A stretch of 47,453 nucleotides of DNA from Gemmatimonadaceae bacterium (GTDB lineage: Bacteria > Gemmatimonadota > Gemmatimonadetes > Gemmatimonadales > Gemmatimonadaceae). Within the stretch, counting starts at the first letter, position 1. Every line of letters begins with the position of its first letter. The stretch lies in assembly GCA_013697785.1 (NCBI GenBank), contig JACCWE010000162.1:1-47453 (forward strand). Reading direction: 5' to 3'. A program made the position numbers and the translations under genes. Shown here piece after piece: positions 29,800 through 37,989 of this stretch. The notes under the pieces were generated by a model, which was not told where the DNA came from, ran no database searches, and saw only the letters and a program-made list of their open reading frames with translations.

Positions 29800-30549
29800 T
29801 CAGCGATGGATGATACGCGAGGCCGCGTACGCCGCTCCGAATCCGTTGTCGATATTGACGACAGTCACGCCAGCGGCGCAACTGTTCAACATCGAGAGCA
29901 GAGCGGCAATTCCTCCGAAGCTCGCGCCATATCCTACACTCGTGGGAACGGCAATTACAGGGATCGCCACGAGGCCGCCGACGACTGAGGGAAGTGCGCC
30001 CTCCATCCCGGCGACGACAATGATGACGGCGGCCGATCGGAGTTGCTCGCCGCGGGAGAGAAGCCGGTGAATCCCGGCGACGCCGACGTCCGTGAGGCGC
30101 TCGACCTGTGCCCCGAAGGCGCGGGCGCAGAGCGCGGCCTCTTCGGCCACCGGGAGGTCGCTGGTGCCCGCTGTGATCACGAGCACGGCCCCCTGCTGCA
30201 CCTTCTGTGGAGTTTCCGGCGGCAGATAGGCCACCCGTCCCAGTCGATTGAGCTCGGCCTCCGGAAAGCGCTCGGCGAGCGGCGCCCACATGTCCGCCTG
30301 CACTCGTGTGATCAGAAAGCCATCGCCGCCCGAGTTGAGGTGCTCCGCGATCGTCACCACCTGCTCGGGCGTCTTTCCCGCGGCGAAGACGACCTCCGGG
30401 TGGCCCTGGCGCAGCGCGCGATGATGATCGATCGTCGCGAACGAGAGCGATTCGTCGTCGGGAAGCCCGAGCTGCCGCAGGGCCTCCGCGCTATCGATCT
30501 CTCCGCTCGCGACGCGATCGAGGAGAGCCTGCGTGCGCTCGAGGTTCAC
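29800..30549 (-). CDS. larB: LarB-type pyridinium-3,5-biscarboxylic acid mononucleotide synthase
   Basis: LarB carboxylates nicotinic acid adenine dinucleotide in the first step of the nickel-pincer cofactor pathway used by LarA-type racemases. The 249-residue protein has a variable N-terminal helical part and a PurE-like C-terminal domain with VLVITAGTSDLPVAEEAALC, GVAGIHRLL, VIIVVAGMEGALPSVVGGL and VPTSVGYGASFGGIAALLSM, which are LarB hallmarks. The GTG start overlaps the dusB stop by 4 bases. larC and larE are not in the window, so the pathway must be completed elsewhere. The GGDEF gene follows in the same frame after its stop. Confidence 0.92.
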   Translation of the reverse strand: MNLERTQALLDRVASGEIDSAEALRQLGLPDDESLSFATIDHHRALRQGHPEVVFAAGKTPEQVVTIAEHLNSGGDGFLITRVQADMWAPLAERFPEAELNRLGRVAYLPPETPQKVQQGAVLVITAGTSDLPVAEEAALCARAFGAQVERLTDVGVAGIHRLLSRGEQLRSAAVIIVVAGMEGALPSVVGGLVAIPVIAVPTSVGYGASFGGIAALLSMLNSCAAGVTVVNIDNGFGAAYAASRIIHR

Positions 30550-31577
30550 GCCGCGAGGGTCTCCGTGCCGTGCTCCGGGGCGCGCCGATGATCGATATCG
30601 CCGCGCGCGACCGCCGCGAGATAGTCGGCGAAGATGCCTTCGACCTCCATCAGCGACGTCACCGCGTGCAGCCGCTTGCGAAGCTCAGCGGATCCCGGAA
30701 GTCCCTTCACGTACCAGCCGAGATGCTTTCGGAACTCGATGGCTGCCCCGCGCTGGTCGAGCTCATACGCGTCCGCCATGCGCGCGTGATCGAGCGCAAT
30801 GGCGAAGCGCTCGGCCACCGCGGGCGTCGCGGGCATGGGGGTGCCGTTTAGAAGCGCGCGCGCCTGATCGAAGATCCATGGCTGGCCGAAGGAGCCGCGC
30901 CCGATCATGACACCGGCGCAACGAGTGTGCTCGCGCATGCGCAGAACGTCGGCGGGCGTCGCGATGTCGCCGTTGCCGAGCACGGGAACGCTCACAGCGT
31001 CGACGACGGCGGCGATCTCGTCCCAGTTCGACTTGCCCGTGTACATCTGCGTGCGCGAGCGCGCATGCAGCGCGATGACGGCTGCACCTGCGTCTTCGCA
31101 GACGCGGGCGATCTTCACCGGGTCGCGCATCTCCTCGTTCCAGCCGCTGCGGATCTTCGCGGTGACGGGCAGGTGCGTGCGAGCGCGAACGCCCTTGATG
31201 ATATCGGCGACCAAGGTGAGGTCTTTCAGGCATCCCGATCCGCCGTTCCGCTTGACGACCTTCTTCACCGGGCAACCGAAATTGATGTCGATGAAGTCAG
31301 GAGCGAACACGTCGGTGACGAGCGCCGCAGCATCGCCCATCGCAATCGGATCGGAGCCGAAGATCTGAACGCCAATGGGATGCTCTTCGGGGCCGAATCG
31401 CAGCTTGGAAATCGTAGCTTCGTTCTCGCGACGAATGCCCTCGGCCGAGAGAAATTCCGTGACGACCACATCCGCGCCGAAGCGGCGGCAAAGTCGCCGA
31501 AAGGGCGACTCCGAAACGCCCGCCATGGGCGCGAGGTAAAGCGGAATGGAGTTCGCCAACGCGACCGGGAAGCGCAT
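30546..31577 (-). CDS. dusB: tRNA-dihydrouridine synthase (DusB type)
   Basis: Dus enzymes reduce uridine to dihydrouridine in tRNA using FMN. The 343-residue protein from ATG 31577 begins MRFPVALANSIPLYLAPMAG and has FIDINFGCPVKKVVKRNGG with the catalytic Cys102, then VTAKIRSGW, HARSRTQMYTGKSNW, VPVLGNGDI and GVMIGRGSFGQPWIF. An ATG at 31655 in frame would add 26 unconserved residues and would overlap the divergent promoter. The start lies 7 bases after TAGATT, a likely leaderless arrangement. The DusB subfamily is chosen from the motif spacing; DusA or DusC are less likely. Confidence 0.95.
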   Translation of the reverse strand: MRFPVALANSIPLYLAPMAGVSESPFRRLCRRFGADVVVTEFLSAEGIRRENEATISKLRFGPEEHPIGVQIFGSDPIAMGDAAALVTDVFAPDFIDINFGCPVKKVVKRNGGSGCLKDLTLVADIIKGVRARTHLPVTAKIRSGWNEEMRDPVKIARVCEDAGAAVIALHARSRTQMYTGKSNWDEIAAVVDAVSVPVLGNGDIATPADVLRMREHTRCAGVMIGRGSFGQPWIFDQARALLNGTPMPATPAVAERFAIALDHARMADAYELDQRGAAIEFRKHLGWYVKGLPGSAELRKRLHAVTSLMEVEGIFADYLAAVARGDIDHRRAPEHGTETLAA

Positions 31578-31584
31578 CTGTGGG

Positions 31585-31613
31585 AATCTAGCGACGATTG
31601 CAAGTCCATGCAA
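31585..31613 (-). promoter_or_regulatory. Promoter of dusB-larB-GGDEF, leaderless type
   Basis: On the minus strand TTGCAT (31613-31608), 17-base spacer, TAGATT (31590-31585), then 7 bases and the dusB ATG at 31577. Transcription would begin at the start codon. Confidence 0.5.
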
Positions 31614-31623
31614 CGCATGGAGT

Positions 31624-31652
31624 TTGACACTCGGTGCGGGCCGGGGTAGCTT
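31624..31652 (+). promoter_or_regulatory. Promoter of the EIIA/MFS genes
   Basis: TTGACA (31624-31629), 17-base spacer, TAGCTT (31647-31652). The -10 hexamer and its preceding GG are the same as at truA. A TTG lies 6 bases and an ATG 9 bases downstream, both in frame with the EIIA gene; the better-placed start with a Shine-Dalgarno-like GAGGA is at 31713. Confidence 0.5.
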
Positions 31653-31712
31653 CATGCGTTGATGCGGGCGGCGGCTCGCCAGAAGCGCTCTGAAACTGCC
31701 GACGAGGATTTG

Positions 31713-32165
31713 ATGGAATTACGCCAGTTCTTTACCGAAGACGCTATCAAACTCGACCTCGAGTCCACGACGAAAGACGACGTGCTCAAGGAACTGATCT
31801 CTTTGCTGGGGCTAGACGAGAAATCGGAGGGGATGCTGTACAAGATGCTGAAGCGTCGCGAAAATCTCGGCTCGACGGGGATCGGGCGCGGTATCGCGAT
31901 TCCGCATTGCCGGTCGCTCGTGGTGACCAAGCTGCGCGTCGCGTTCGGACGCAAGGCGAGTGGCGTGGACTTCAAGGCGATCGACGACAAGCCTGTGAAC
32001 TTCTTCTTCCTGATCGTCGCGCCGCCGCTCGAAGTTTCCAACCAGTATCTGCCCGTGCTCGGCAAGATCGCGCAGTTCAGCAAGGAGTCGGACGTGCCGC
32101 ACCGTCTCCTCGGGCTCACGGAGCCGGGGCAGTTTCTGAAGCTGCTCGAGGAGAAGGGCGTCTAG
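31713..32165 (+). CDS. PTS EIIA-like (PtsN/fructose type) protein
   Basis: The 150-residue protein is an EIIA domain of the fructose/nitrogen class. The phosphorylated His is H65 in GIGRGIAIPHCRS. Neighbouring family features are LLSxEGMLYKMLKRRENLGSTG (seen here as EGMLYKMLKRRENLGSTGIG) and FFFLIVAPPLEVSNQYLPVL. The ATG at 31713 follows GACGAGGA; an in-frame start at 31662 would give 17 more residues and fit a leaderless message. No EIIB or EIIC is in the window, so a regulatory role such as PtsN is more likely than sugar uptake. The TTG start of the MFS gene is 2 bases after its stop. Confidence 0.88.
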   Translation: MELRQFFTEDAIKLDLESTTKDDVLKELISLLGLDEKSEGMLYKMLKRRENLGSTGIGRGIAIPHCRSLVVTKLRVAFGRKASGVDFKAIDDKPVNFFFLIVAPPLEVSNQYLPVLGKIAQFSKESDVPHRLLGLTEPGQFLKLLEEKGV

Positions 32166-32167
32166 CC

Positions 32168-33415
32168 TTGTCCCGGCGACGCATCGTGGTTCTGCTCACG
32201 ATGCTCGCCTGCATCATCGCCTACACCGACCGCGTGAGCATCTCCGTGGCCGCCGTCGCGATGAAGGAACAGTTCGGATGGTCGCAAACCCAAAAGGGCT
32301 TCGTCCTCTCGGCGTTCTTCGTCGGATATCTGCTGTTCATGTACATCGCAGGCATTCTCTCGACGCGATATGGCGGGAAGCGCGTGCTCGGCCACTCGGT
32401 GCTCGCGTGGTCGGTCTTTACGCTCGTCACGCCGTTCGCGGCCAAGACGTCGCTCTCCCTGTTGATCGCTGCGCGCATCGCGATGGGCATCGGCGAGGCC
32501 GGAATGTTTCCGGCGGCGTACGAGCTGTTCGGACGATGGGTGCCCGCAGCCGAACGCGCGCGTGCGATCGCGCGCCTGCTGAGCGGCGTCCCGGTGGGCA
32601 CGGTGCTGGGCCTCCTCGGATCTGCGTGGCTCGTCGCGCGATACGGGTGGGACGCGGCGTTCTACGTATTCGGCAGCCTCGGCCTGATCTGGACGTGGTA
32701 CTGGTTTCGCGACGTGGAGAACGATCCCGCAACGGACGCACGGCTGAATGCCGGTGAGCAGGCGCTGCTCGTAATCGAGCGCCGGGATGACGCGCAGACT
32801 CGAAGTGAGCGATCGCGGCGGTGGATGCTGCGTGCGTCGGTCATCGCGATCGTCGTCGGGCAGTTCGCGACGATGTGGGATCTCTACGTGCTGCTGTCAT
32901 GGCTGCCGAGCTATTTTCGCGACGTGCAGAAGCTCAGCATCGCGAACGCGGGAGTCTTTTCCGCTGCCCCGTGGGCCGCGATGTTCGTAATGACGAACGC
33001 GGCGGCCTCGCTCTCGGATCGTCTCATAGCGCGCGGAGTGAGCACGACCTTCGTGCGGCGCGTGATGCAATGCTCCGGCCTGGTGTTGTGCGCCACATTC
33101 CTGCTCCTGACGCGGCTCGCGCACTCTCCAGCCTTGGCGCTGGTGCTGTTGTGCGCAGCGACCGGCACTCTCGGGTGCACGTGGTGCGGCTATTCTCCCG
33201 CTATGCTCGACGTCGCGCCGCGACGCAGCGCGTTGCTGGTGGGGTTGAGCAACAGCGTCGGCACGATTCCCGGCATCATCGGCGTGGCGGTGACGGGATG
33301 GCTCGTAGATGTCACCGGCACGTACGCGGCAGCCTTCGCGCTGGCGGCGGCGTTGAGTCTTGCAGGCGCGATTGTGTTCGGACTCTTCTTCGATGCGCGA
33401 CCGGTCGTCGACTAG
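32168..33415 (+). CDS. MFS transporter, anion:cation symporter-like
   Basis: The 415-residue inner-membrane protein has about 12 hydrophobic segments. The first segment contains AYTDRVSISVAAVAM, the pattern of the anion:cation symporter (ACS/SLC17-type) family, whose members move organic anions such as hexuronates, sialate or phthalate-like acids. A conserved loop GKRVLGHSVLAWSVFT follows segment 2. The substrate cannot be read from sequence. Start is TTG 32168, 2 bases after the EIIA stop; no ATG fits before the first membrane segment. Coupling with EIIA could allow PTS control of uptake (inference). Confidence 0.85.
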   Translation: MSRRRIVVLLTMLACIIAYTDRVSISVAAVAMKEQFGWSQTQKGFVLSAFFVGYLLFMYIAGILSTRYGGKRVLGHSVLAWSVFTLVTPFAAKTSLSLLIAARIAMGIGEAGMFPAAYELFGRWVPAAERARAIARLLSGVPVGTVLGLLGSAWLVARYGWDAAFYVFGSLGLIWTWYWFRDVENDPATDARLNAGEQALLVIERRDDAQTRSERSRRWMLRASVIAIVVGQFATMWDLYVLLSWLPSYFRDVQKLSIANAGVFSAAPWAAMFVMTNAAASLSDRLIARGVSTTFVRRVMQCSGLVLCATFLLLTRLAHSPALALVLLCAATGTLGCTWCGYSPAMLDVAPRRSALLVGLSNSVGTIPGIIGVAVTGWLVDVTGTYAAAFALAAALSLAGAIVFGLFFDARPVVD

Positions 33416-33486
33416 CTGAGAGCCTGCGATTGACAACGCGCTCCGGCCGTCGCCATTTGTGTGCTTCCCTTCCGAATGGAGCTGAG

Positions 33487-34878
33487 TTGTCCGACTTCGA
33501 GGTAAAGCCGCTTCTGCGCGTACTGGGTCCTCTGGGAGTCATGTTTCTCACGCTGTCGGTGTTGTCGCCCGGCGCGTCCGTGCTCGTAGCCGGGGCGGAC
33601 GTGCTGCACACCGCCGGCACCGGCGCGCCGCTCGCCTTTCTGCTCGGCGGCGTGCTGACACTGATCTTCACCTTCTCGCAGGCGGAGCTCGGCTCGGCGT
33701 ACCCGCTCGCAGGCGGCGATTACGCCATAGTCGGCAACTCGCTCGGTCCGCGCGCGGGATTCGTGCAGTTCGGCATCACGCTGATAGGGTCGCTCATCTT
33801 TCTCGCCATCTGCGGCACGGGTGTCGCGCTCTACATGCGCGCGCTTTGGCCGGGCCTTCCATTCGGCGGGACGGCGGTCGGCGCACTCGCGCTCGCGAGC
33901 TCGATCGCCATTTTGAATATCCGGACTGGAGCGCTGTTCACCGGCGCATTTCTGTTGGTGGAGCTGTTTGCGCTCGCACTGCTCGCGGTGCTCGGCTTCG
34001 GCCATGCAACACAGAGTGCGGTGCAGATCTTCACGCATCCGCTGTCGTTTGCGGGAGGGAGCGGATCTCCCCTCTCGCTCAGCGCGCTGGCGTTGGCGAT
34101 CGCTGCCGGATCATGGGCGACCAGCGGCGCGGGACAGGCGATCTACTTCAGCGAGGAGATGCACGAGCCGAAACACATTGGCCGGCTGGTGATCGTGATC
34201 GTCGTCATCACCGTCTTTTGCGAATTCGTGCCGGTGCTCGGCGTGATCGTGGGCACGGACCATTTGTCGAGCGTGCTGGAGAGCGAATCGCCGTTCAACG
34301 CATTCCTAGCCGAGCGTGCGTCGCCGGTGTTCGCAACGATCGTGACGATTTGCGTGATCGCGGCACTCTTCAACGCGTGCATTTCGGTGCTCAGCTGCTA
34401 CGGTCGCTTCATCTACAGCTCGGGGCGCGACCGGATTTGGCCGGGGTCGCTCAACCGGCTGTTGTCGACGGTTCACGGCCGATTTGGCTCGCCGTGGGTC
34501 GCGACGCTGTGTCTTGCCGCTACCGCCGCCGCGTGCTGTTTCATCAGCTTGCCGCTGTTGATCATCCTCGCGTCGGGCTTTCAGATCGTAACGTGGATGA
34601 TGCTGAATCTGGGCGTCATCGCACGACGAAGGCGTGGCACGACCGGCGTTCCCGGCACCTTTCGCACGCCGCTGTTTCCGCTCATGAACGTGCTGAGCCT
34701 CGCCGCGTCGGCAGCACTCGCCTTCTCTGCGTGGGAGGATGTTGCGGCGGGGCGCCCGGGGATGCTGGTCGTCATCGCGACGATCGCGCTCTCGCTCGCC
34801 TATTACGAGCTCGTGCTCGTGAAGCGCCGGGGCGGATGGACGATGTTCAGTGGGGTGAGGACGGCCGAGACATCGTGA
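33487..34878 (+). CDS. APC-superfamily amino acid/polyamine-type transporter
   Basis: The 463-residue membrane protein has about 12 hydrophobic segments and the APC-type opening LGPLGVMFLTLSVLSPGASV, with ELGSAYPLAGGDYAIVG after segment 2 and GAGQAIYFSEEMHEPKHIGR in the central loop, both typical of amino acid permeases. The start is taken as TTG 33487, preceded by GGAG; a TTG further upstream at about 33457 is possible. A TTGACA at 33430 may belong to its promoter, though the -10 is poor. A strong bidirectional terminator follows the gene. Confidence 0.85.
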   Translation: MSDFEVKPLLRVLGPLGVMFLTLSVLSPGASVLVAGADVLHTAGTGAPLAFLLGGVLTLIFTFSQAELGSAYPLAGGDYAIVGNSLGPRAGFVQFGITLIGSLIFLAICGTGVALYMRALWPGLPFGGTAVGALALASSIAILNIRTGALFTGAFLLVELFALALLAVLGFGHATQSAVQIFTHPLSFAGGSGSPLSLSALALAIAAGSWATSGAGQAIYFSEEMHEPKHIGRLVIVIVVITVFCEFVPVLGVIVGTDHLSSVLESESPFNAFLAERASPVFATIVTICVIAALFNACISVLSCYGRFIYSSGRDRIWPGSLNRLLSTVHGRFGSPWVATLCLAATAAACCFISLPLLIILASGFQIVTWMMLNLGVIARRRRGTTGVPGTFRTPLFPLMNVLSLAASAALAFSAWEDVAAGRPGMLVVIATIALSLAYYELVLVKRRGGWTMFSGVRTAETS

Positions 34879-34892
34879 TGGCGGAAAAAATA

Positions 34893-34928
34893 AGAGCGCC
34901 CACGACGAGAGATCGTCGTGGGCGCTCT
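34893..34928. terminator. Bidirectional intrinsic terminator
   Basis: A perfect 15-bp stem (AGAGCGCCCACGACG / CGTCGTGGGCGCTCT) with loop AGAGAT. On the plus strand it is followed by TTTGCTT; on the minus strand by TATTTTTT. It closes the APC gene from the left and the lipoprotein gene from the right. Confidence 0.9.
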
Positions 34929-34943
34929 TTGCTTCGTGAGCGC

Positions 34944-35381
34944 TTATTGCGTTGGATGCAGATTGGACACGGTGGCATCGTACCCGCCGCCGGGATTGTT
35001 ATTGAATGCGGAGACATGCGTTGGGTATCCGAGCACGGAGTCGAACTCGAGATTTACCGTCGCTCCCTTCTCGCTTAGAAACGAGTGCGCGTAAAGGAAG
35101 AGTCCATCGATGGTCGGAACGACGAGAGTGACTTCCGGCTCCAGCCCCGTGTCCGCGTCAATCACGCTCGAGACCGTATCGGCCGTTACGGTCACGTGCA
35201 CGTTGGCATTCCCGATGGGCGCGCTGTTGTGGTAGTCGTACATGTACGAATGGAAACTTCGATTCGCCCACTGCGTTTGGTGCTGCGCGAGCTCGAGCTC
35301 ACCCGCGTTGCTAGTGGCGGTTGTCGAGTCGCACGCCGCCAGGGAGCCCAGGACTGCAAGTCCAACCACGAAGGATCGCAT
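34944..35381 (-). CDS. Small lipoprotein, DUF6174-like (copy 1)
   Basis: A 145-residue secreted protein. The signal peptide MRSFVVGLAVLGSLAAC ends in a good lipobox (LAAC), so it is a lipoprotein. The mature part has HQTQWANRSFHSYMYDYHNS, then VHVTVTADTVSSVIDADTG, VPTIDGLFLYAHSF, and a C-terminal GYPTHVSAFNNNPGGGYDA. This W...Y.Y / TIDxLF / GYP layout recalls DUF6174 proteins; the function is unknown. The ATG at 35381 is preceded by GGAGGAC, a clear ribosome site, in contrast to most genes here. It is a relative of the next gene upstream (35482-35919). Confidence 0.82.
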   Translation of the reverse strand: MRSFVVGLAVLGSLAACDSTTATSNAGELELAQHQTQWANRSFHSYMYDYHNSAPIGNANVHVTVTADTVSSVIDADTGLEPEVTLVVPTIDGLFLYAHSFLSEKGATVNLEFDSVLGYPTHVSAFNNNPGGGYDATVSNLHPTQ

Positions 35382-35481
35382 GTGTCCTCCACCGTTGAGA
35401 GTCGGAGTGAATTGCTTACGCCTCCACAATTGCGACCTTTTATGGTTCCCGCAAGCGACTATTCAGGACACCCCCAAAGGG

Positions 35482-35919
35482 TCACTCGAGTGGCTGCAGA
35501 TTCGCAACTCGCGCGAGAAAGCCGCCGCCCGGATTGCTCGGCTGTGCGCTGATGAGGGTGAGATTCCCGTATGTATCGTTGTAGTCGAGCGAGAGCGAGT
35601 AGCTCCCGTTGTTCGCGAAGAAGTCCGCCTCGCCAAAGAGATCGTCGATAGTCGGCCAGGTGCGCGGCACCGGTGGCGGAGTGCCGGTCGTCGTGTCGAT
35701 CACCGAAGAGAGGGTGTCGTTCACCACGGTTATGCGCACGCTGTAGCTGGTGCTGAGCTGGCTTTCGGAATAGTCGAAGCGGTACGAGTGGAAGGTGCGC
35801 TGGCCCCACTGCGCTTCGTGCTCCGCGAGAGCTGCCTTGTCGATCTCGGTAACCGCCCTCGTCCCGCCGCAGGCCGCCACTGCGGCCACTATCGCAATAC
35901 AGACAACGAGTGAGCGCAT
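35482..35919 (-). CDS. Small lipoprotein, DUF6174-like (copy 2)
   Basis: This 145-residue lipoprotein is a paralogue of its downstream neighbour: the same start (MRSLVVCIAIVAAVAAC, lipobox VAAC), EHEAQWGQRTFHSYRFDYS, VRITVVNDTLSSVIDTTTG, WPTIDDLFGEADFF and YGNLTLISAQPSNPGGGF. It starts 7 bases after the guaA stop with GGGAG upstream, so it may be co-transcribed with guaA. The two copies share perhaps a third to a half of their residues by eye. The 100 bases between the copies show no gene. Confidence 0.82.
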   Translation of the reverse strand: MRSLVVCIAIVAAVAACGGTRAVTEIDKAALAEHEAQWGQRTFHSYRFDYSESQLSTSYSVRITVVNDTLSSVIDTTTGTPPPVPRTWPTIDDLFGEADFFANNGSYSLSLDYNDTYGNLTLISAQPSNPGGGFLARVANLQPLE

Positions 35920-35926
35920 ACGGCTG

Positions 35927-37471
35927 CTACTCCCATTCGATCGTGGCGGGTGGCTTCGAGCTTACATCATACACCACACGATTGACCCCGCGCACTTCGT
36001 TTATGATCCGGTTGGAGATCCGTCCGAGCTCGTCGTGCGGGAACGGGAACCAGTCCGCCGTCATTCCGTCGAGACTCGTGACCGCGCGCAGGGCGACGAC
36101 GTTCTCGTAGGTGCGATAGTCGCCCATGACGCCGACGCTGCGAACCGGAAGCAGCACCGCGAACGCCTGCCAGATGTCGTCGTAGAGCCCCGCTTCACGA
36201 ATTCCATCGAGGTAGATCGCATCCGCGCGCTGGAGCACGTCGATCTTCTCGCGCGTAATGTCGCCGAGGATGCGGATGGCGAGACCGGGTCCCGGGAATG
36301 GATGCCGGCCGACGATCGTCTCGGGGAGCCCGAGCTCGCGTCCGACCTTCCGGACTTCATCCTTGAACAGCTCTCGGAGCGGCTCGATCAGCGCGAACTT
36401 CATGTCCGGCTTGAGCCCGCCCACGTTGTGATGCGTCTTGATCGTCACCGACGGACCGCCGTGCGGCGCCGCCGACTCGATCACATCCGGATAGAGCGTT
36501 CCCTGCACCAGGAACTTCGCGTCGTGCCCTGCTGCCGTCGCCGCGTCCTCGAAGACATCGATGAAGGTGTGTCCGATGCGCCGCCGCTTTTCCTCGGGGT
36601 CCTCGATGCCGGAGAGCGCGTCGAGAAAGCGCTCCGACGCATCGATAGTGATCAGCTCGATGCCCAAATGCGCGCGGAAGGTCTTCTCGACTTGTTCGCG
36701 CTCGTGCAGGCGCAGCAGGCCATGATCGACGAAGATGCAGGTGAGCTGCGATCCGATCGCCTTGTGCACGAGCGCTGCCGCCACCGATGAGTCGACGCCG
36801 CCCGAAAGACCGCAGATCACCTTCGCATCGCCAACCATCTCCCGGATCTTCGCGACCTCCTCCTCGATGTACGCGCCAGTGGTCCACGACGGAACCGCCT
36901 TGCAAACGCCGAAGAGAAAATTCTCGATCAGCTCCCCGCCCCGCGGCGTGTGCACGACCTCCGGATGAAACTGCACACCGAAGATTGGGCGCTTGCGATC
37001 ACGGAAGGCGCCAATGTGCGAGTTCGCGCTGTGCGCAAGCACCTCGAAACCTTCGGGGACCACCTTCACCTGGTCGCCGTGGCTCATCCACACAGGGGTG
37101 CGCTCGCCCTTGGTAAAGCCATCGAACAGCGTGTCGCTGTCGTCGATGATCAGCTCCGCTCGTCCGTATTCGCGGCGATCCGCCGGCGCGATCTCCCCAC
37201 CCATGAGATGCACGATGAGGTTCATCCCGTAGCAGACGCCCAGGGTGGGCGCGTAGTCGAGAATCTGCTTCGGCACGGTCGGCGCGCCGGCGTCGTACAC
37301 GGAGCTTGGCCCACCGCTCAGGATGATCCCCGTCGGATTCCAGTCTCGTATCCACTCCGCGCTTCTCGTCGGCGGGTGAATTTCCGAATAAACGCCAGCC
37401 TCTCGCACGCGACGAGCGATCAGCTGCGTGAACTGCGAACCGAAATCGAGGATCAGAATTCTGCTCGCCAT
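35927..37471 (-). CDS. guaA: GMP synthase (glutamine-hydrolysing)
   Basis: GuaA converts XMP to GMP with ATP and glutamine. The 514-residue protein has the N-terminal glutaminase ([20 protein letters not shown]; Cys80 in [20 protein letters not shown]), the ATP-pyrophosphatase domain ([23 protein letters not shown]) and the dimer domain ending KPPATIEWE. The frame stays open upstream, but the ATG at 37471 fits family length. It lies 8 bases after a phosphodiesterase gene. It is apart from the pur cluster and from guaB. Confidence 0.98.
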   Translation of the reverse strand: MASRILILDFGSQFTQLIARRVREAGVYSEIHPPTRSAEWIRDWNPTGIILSGGPSSVYDAGAPTVPKQILDYAPTLGVCYGMNLIVHLMGGEIAPADRREYGRAELIIDDSDTLFDGFTKGERTPVWMSHGDQVKVVPEGFEVLAHSANSHIGAFRDRKRPIFGVQFHPEVVHTPRGGELIENFLFGVCKAVPSWTTGAYIEEEVAKIREMVGDAKVICGLSGGVDSSVAAALVHKAIGSQLTCIFVDHGLLRLHEREQVEKTFRAHLGIELITIDASERFLDALSGIEDPEEKRRRIGHTFIDVFEDAATAAGHDAKFLVQGTLYPDVIESAAPHGGPSVTIKTHHNVGGLKPDMKFALIEPLRELFKDEVRKVGRELGLPETIVGRHPFPGPGLAIRILGDITREKIDVLQRADAIYLDGIREAGLYDDIWQAFAVLLPVRSVGVMGDYRTYENVVALRAVTSLDGMTADWFPFPHDELGRISNRIINEVRGVNRVVYDVSSKPPATIEWE

Positions 37472-37479
37472 GCCAGCCC

Positions 37480-37989
37480 CTACCGCTTCCACTCGGCCTC
37501 GTCGAGCGTGAGAAAATCCACCTTGAGCGTCTCGAGATCGAGCACCGCTGCCGTCGGCACGCCGAAGAGCCAGCCGCATGCCTCGCCGGGGTTGAGCAAC
37601 AACGTGGACCCCGAGGTGCGCGACTGCCTGATGTGCGAGCAACCATGAATCACGACCGCATGCGCGTCCACCGAGCGCTCGGCCACGTCGCTCAGATCGT
37701 GGATGAGCAGGAGCCGCACTCCCTGCACATCTACCGAGTGCGGCGAATCGTAGAGCTCCGTTCCCATCCCCTTCGACGCCTCGGCGAGCAGCCCCTGATG
37801 ATCGCCATCGTTGCGCCCGAAGACGCCGGCGAATGGCAGATCGGCGGCGAGCAGCGGAGTCAGCGAAAAGGGGGAGCAGTGATCGCCGGCGTGCAGGACC
37901 ATCCCAACACCGGCTTCGCGAAAGAGCTTCGCGAATTCGGCGATTGCGGGTACACGATCGTGTGAATCCGAGAGGACTCCGACACGCAT
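37480..37989 (-). CDS. MJ0936/YfcE-type phosphodiesterase
   Basis: A 169-residue metallophosphoesterase of the small YfcE/MJ0936 family. Motifs: [34 protein letters not shown] in place of the common [12 protein letters not shown] and [11 protein letters not shown], where the last His-x-His is less typical (HGxSH). Relatives hydrolyse phosphodiesters in vitro; the physiological substrate is uncertain. The ATG at 37989 overlaps the lysA stop (ATGA) and has GGAG 9 bases upstream; an ATG at 38004 is the alternative. Confidence 0.88.
   Translation of the reverse strand: MRVGVLSDSHDRVPAIAEFAKLFREAGVGMVLHAGDHCSPFSLTPLLAADLPFAGVFGRNDGDHQGLLAEASKGMGTELYDSPHSVDVQGVRLLLIHDLSDVAERSVDAHAVVIHGCSHIRQSRTSGSTLLLNPGEACGWLFGVPTAAVLDLETLKVDFLTLDEAEWKR

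Noticed and set aside
31578-31655. dusB start at ATG 31655
   Set aside because: It would add 26 unconserved residues and would run through the dusB promoter and the divergent EIIA promoter; ATG 31577 matches the family N terminus.
33430-33458. TTGACA upstream of the APC gene as a full promoter
   Set aside because: At 17-base spacing the -10 position reads CCATTT, too poor to list as a promoter.
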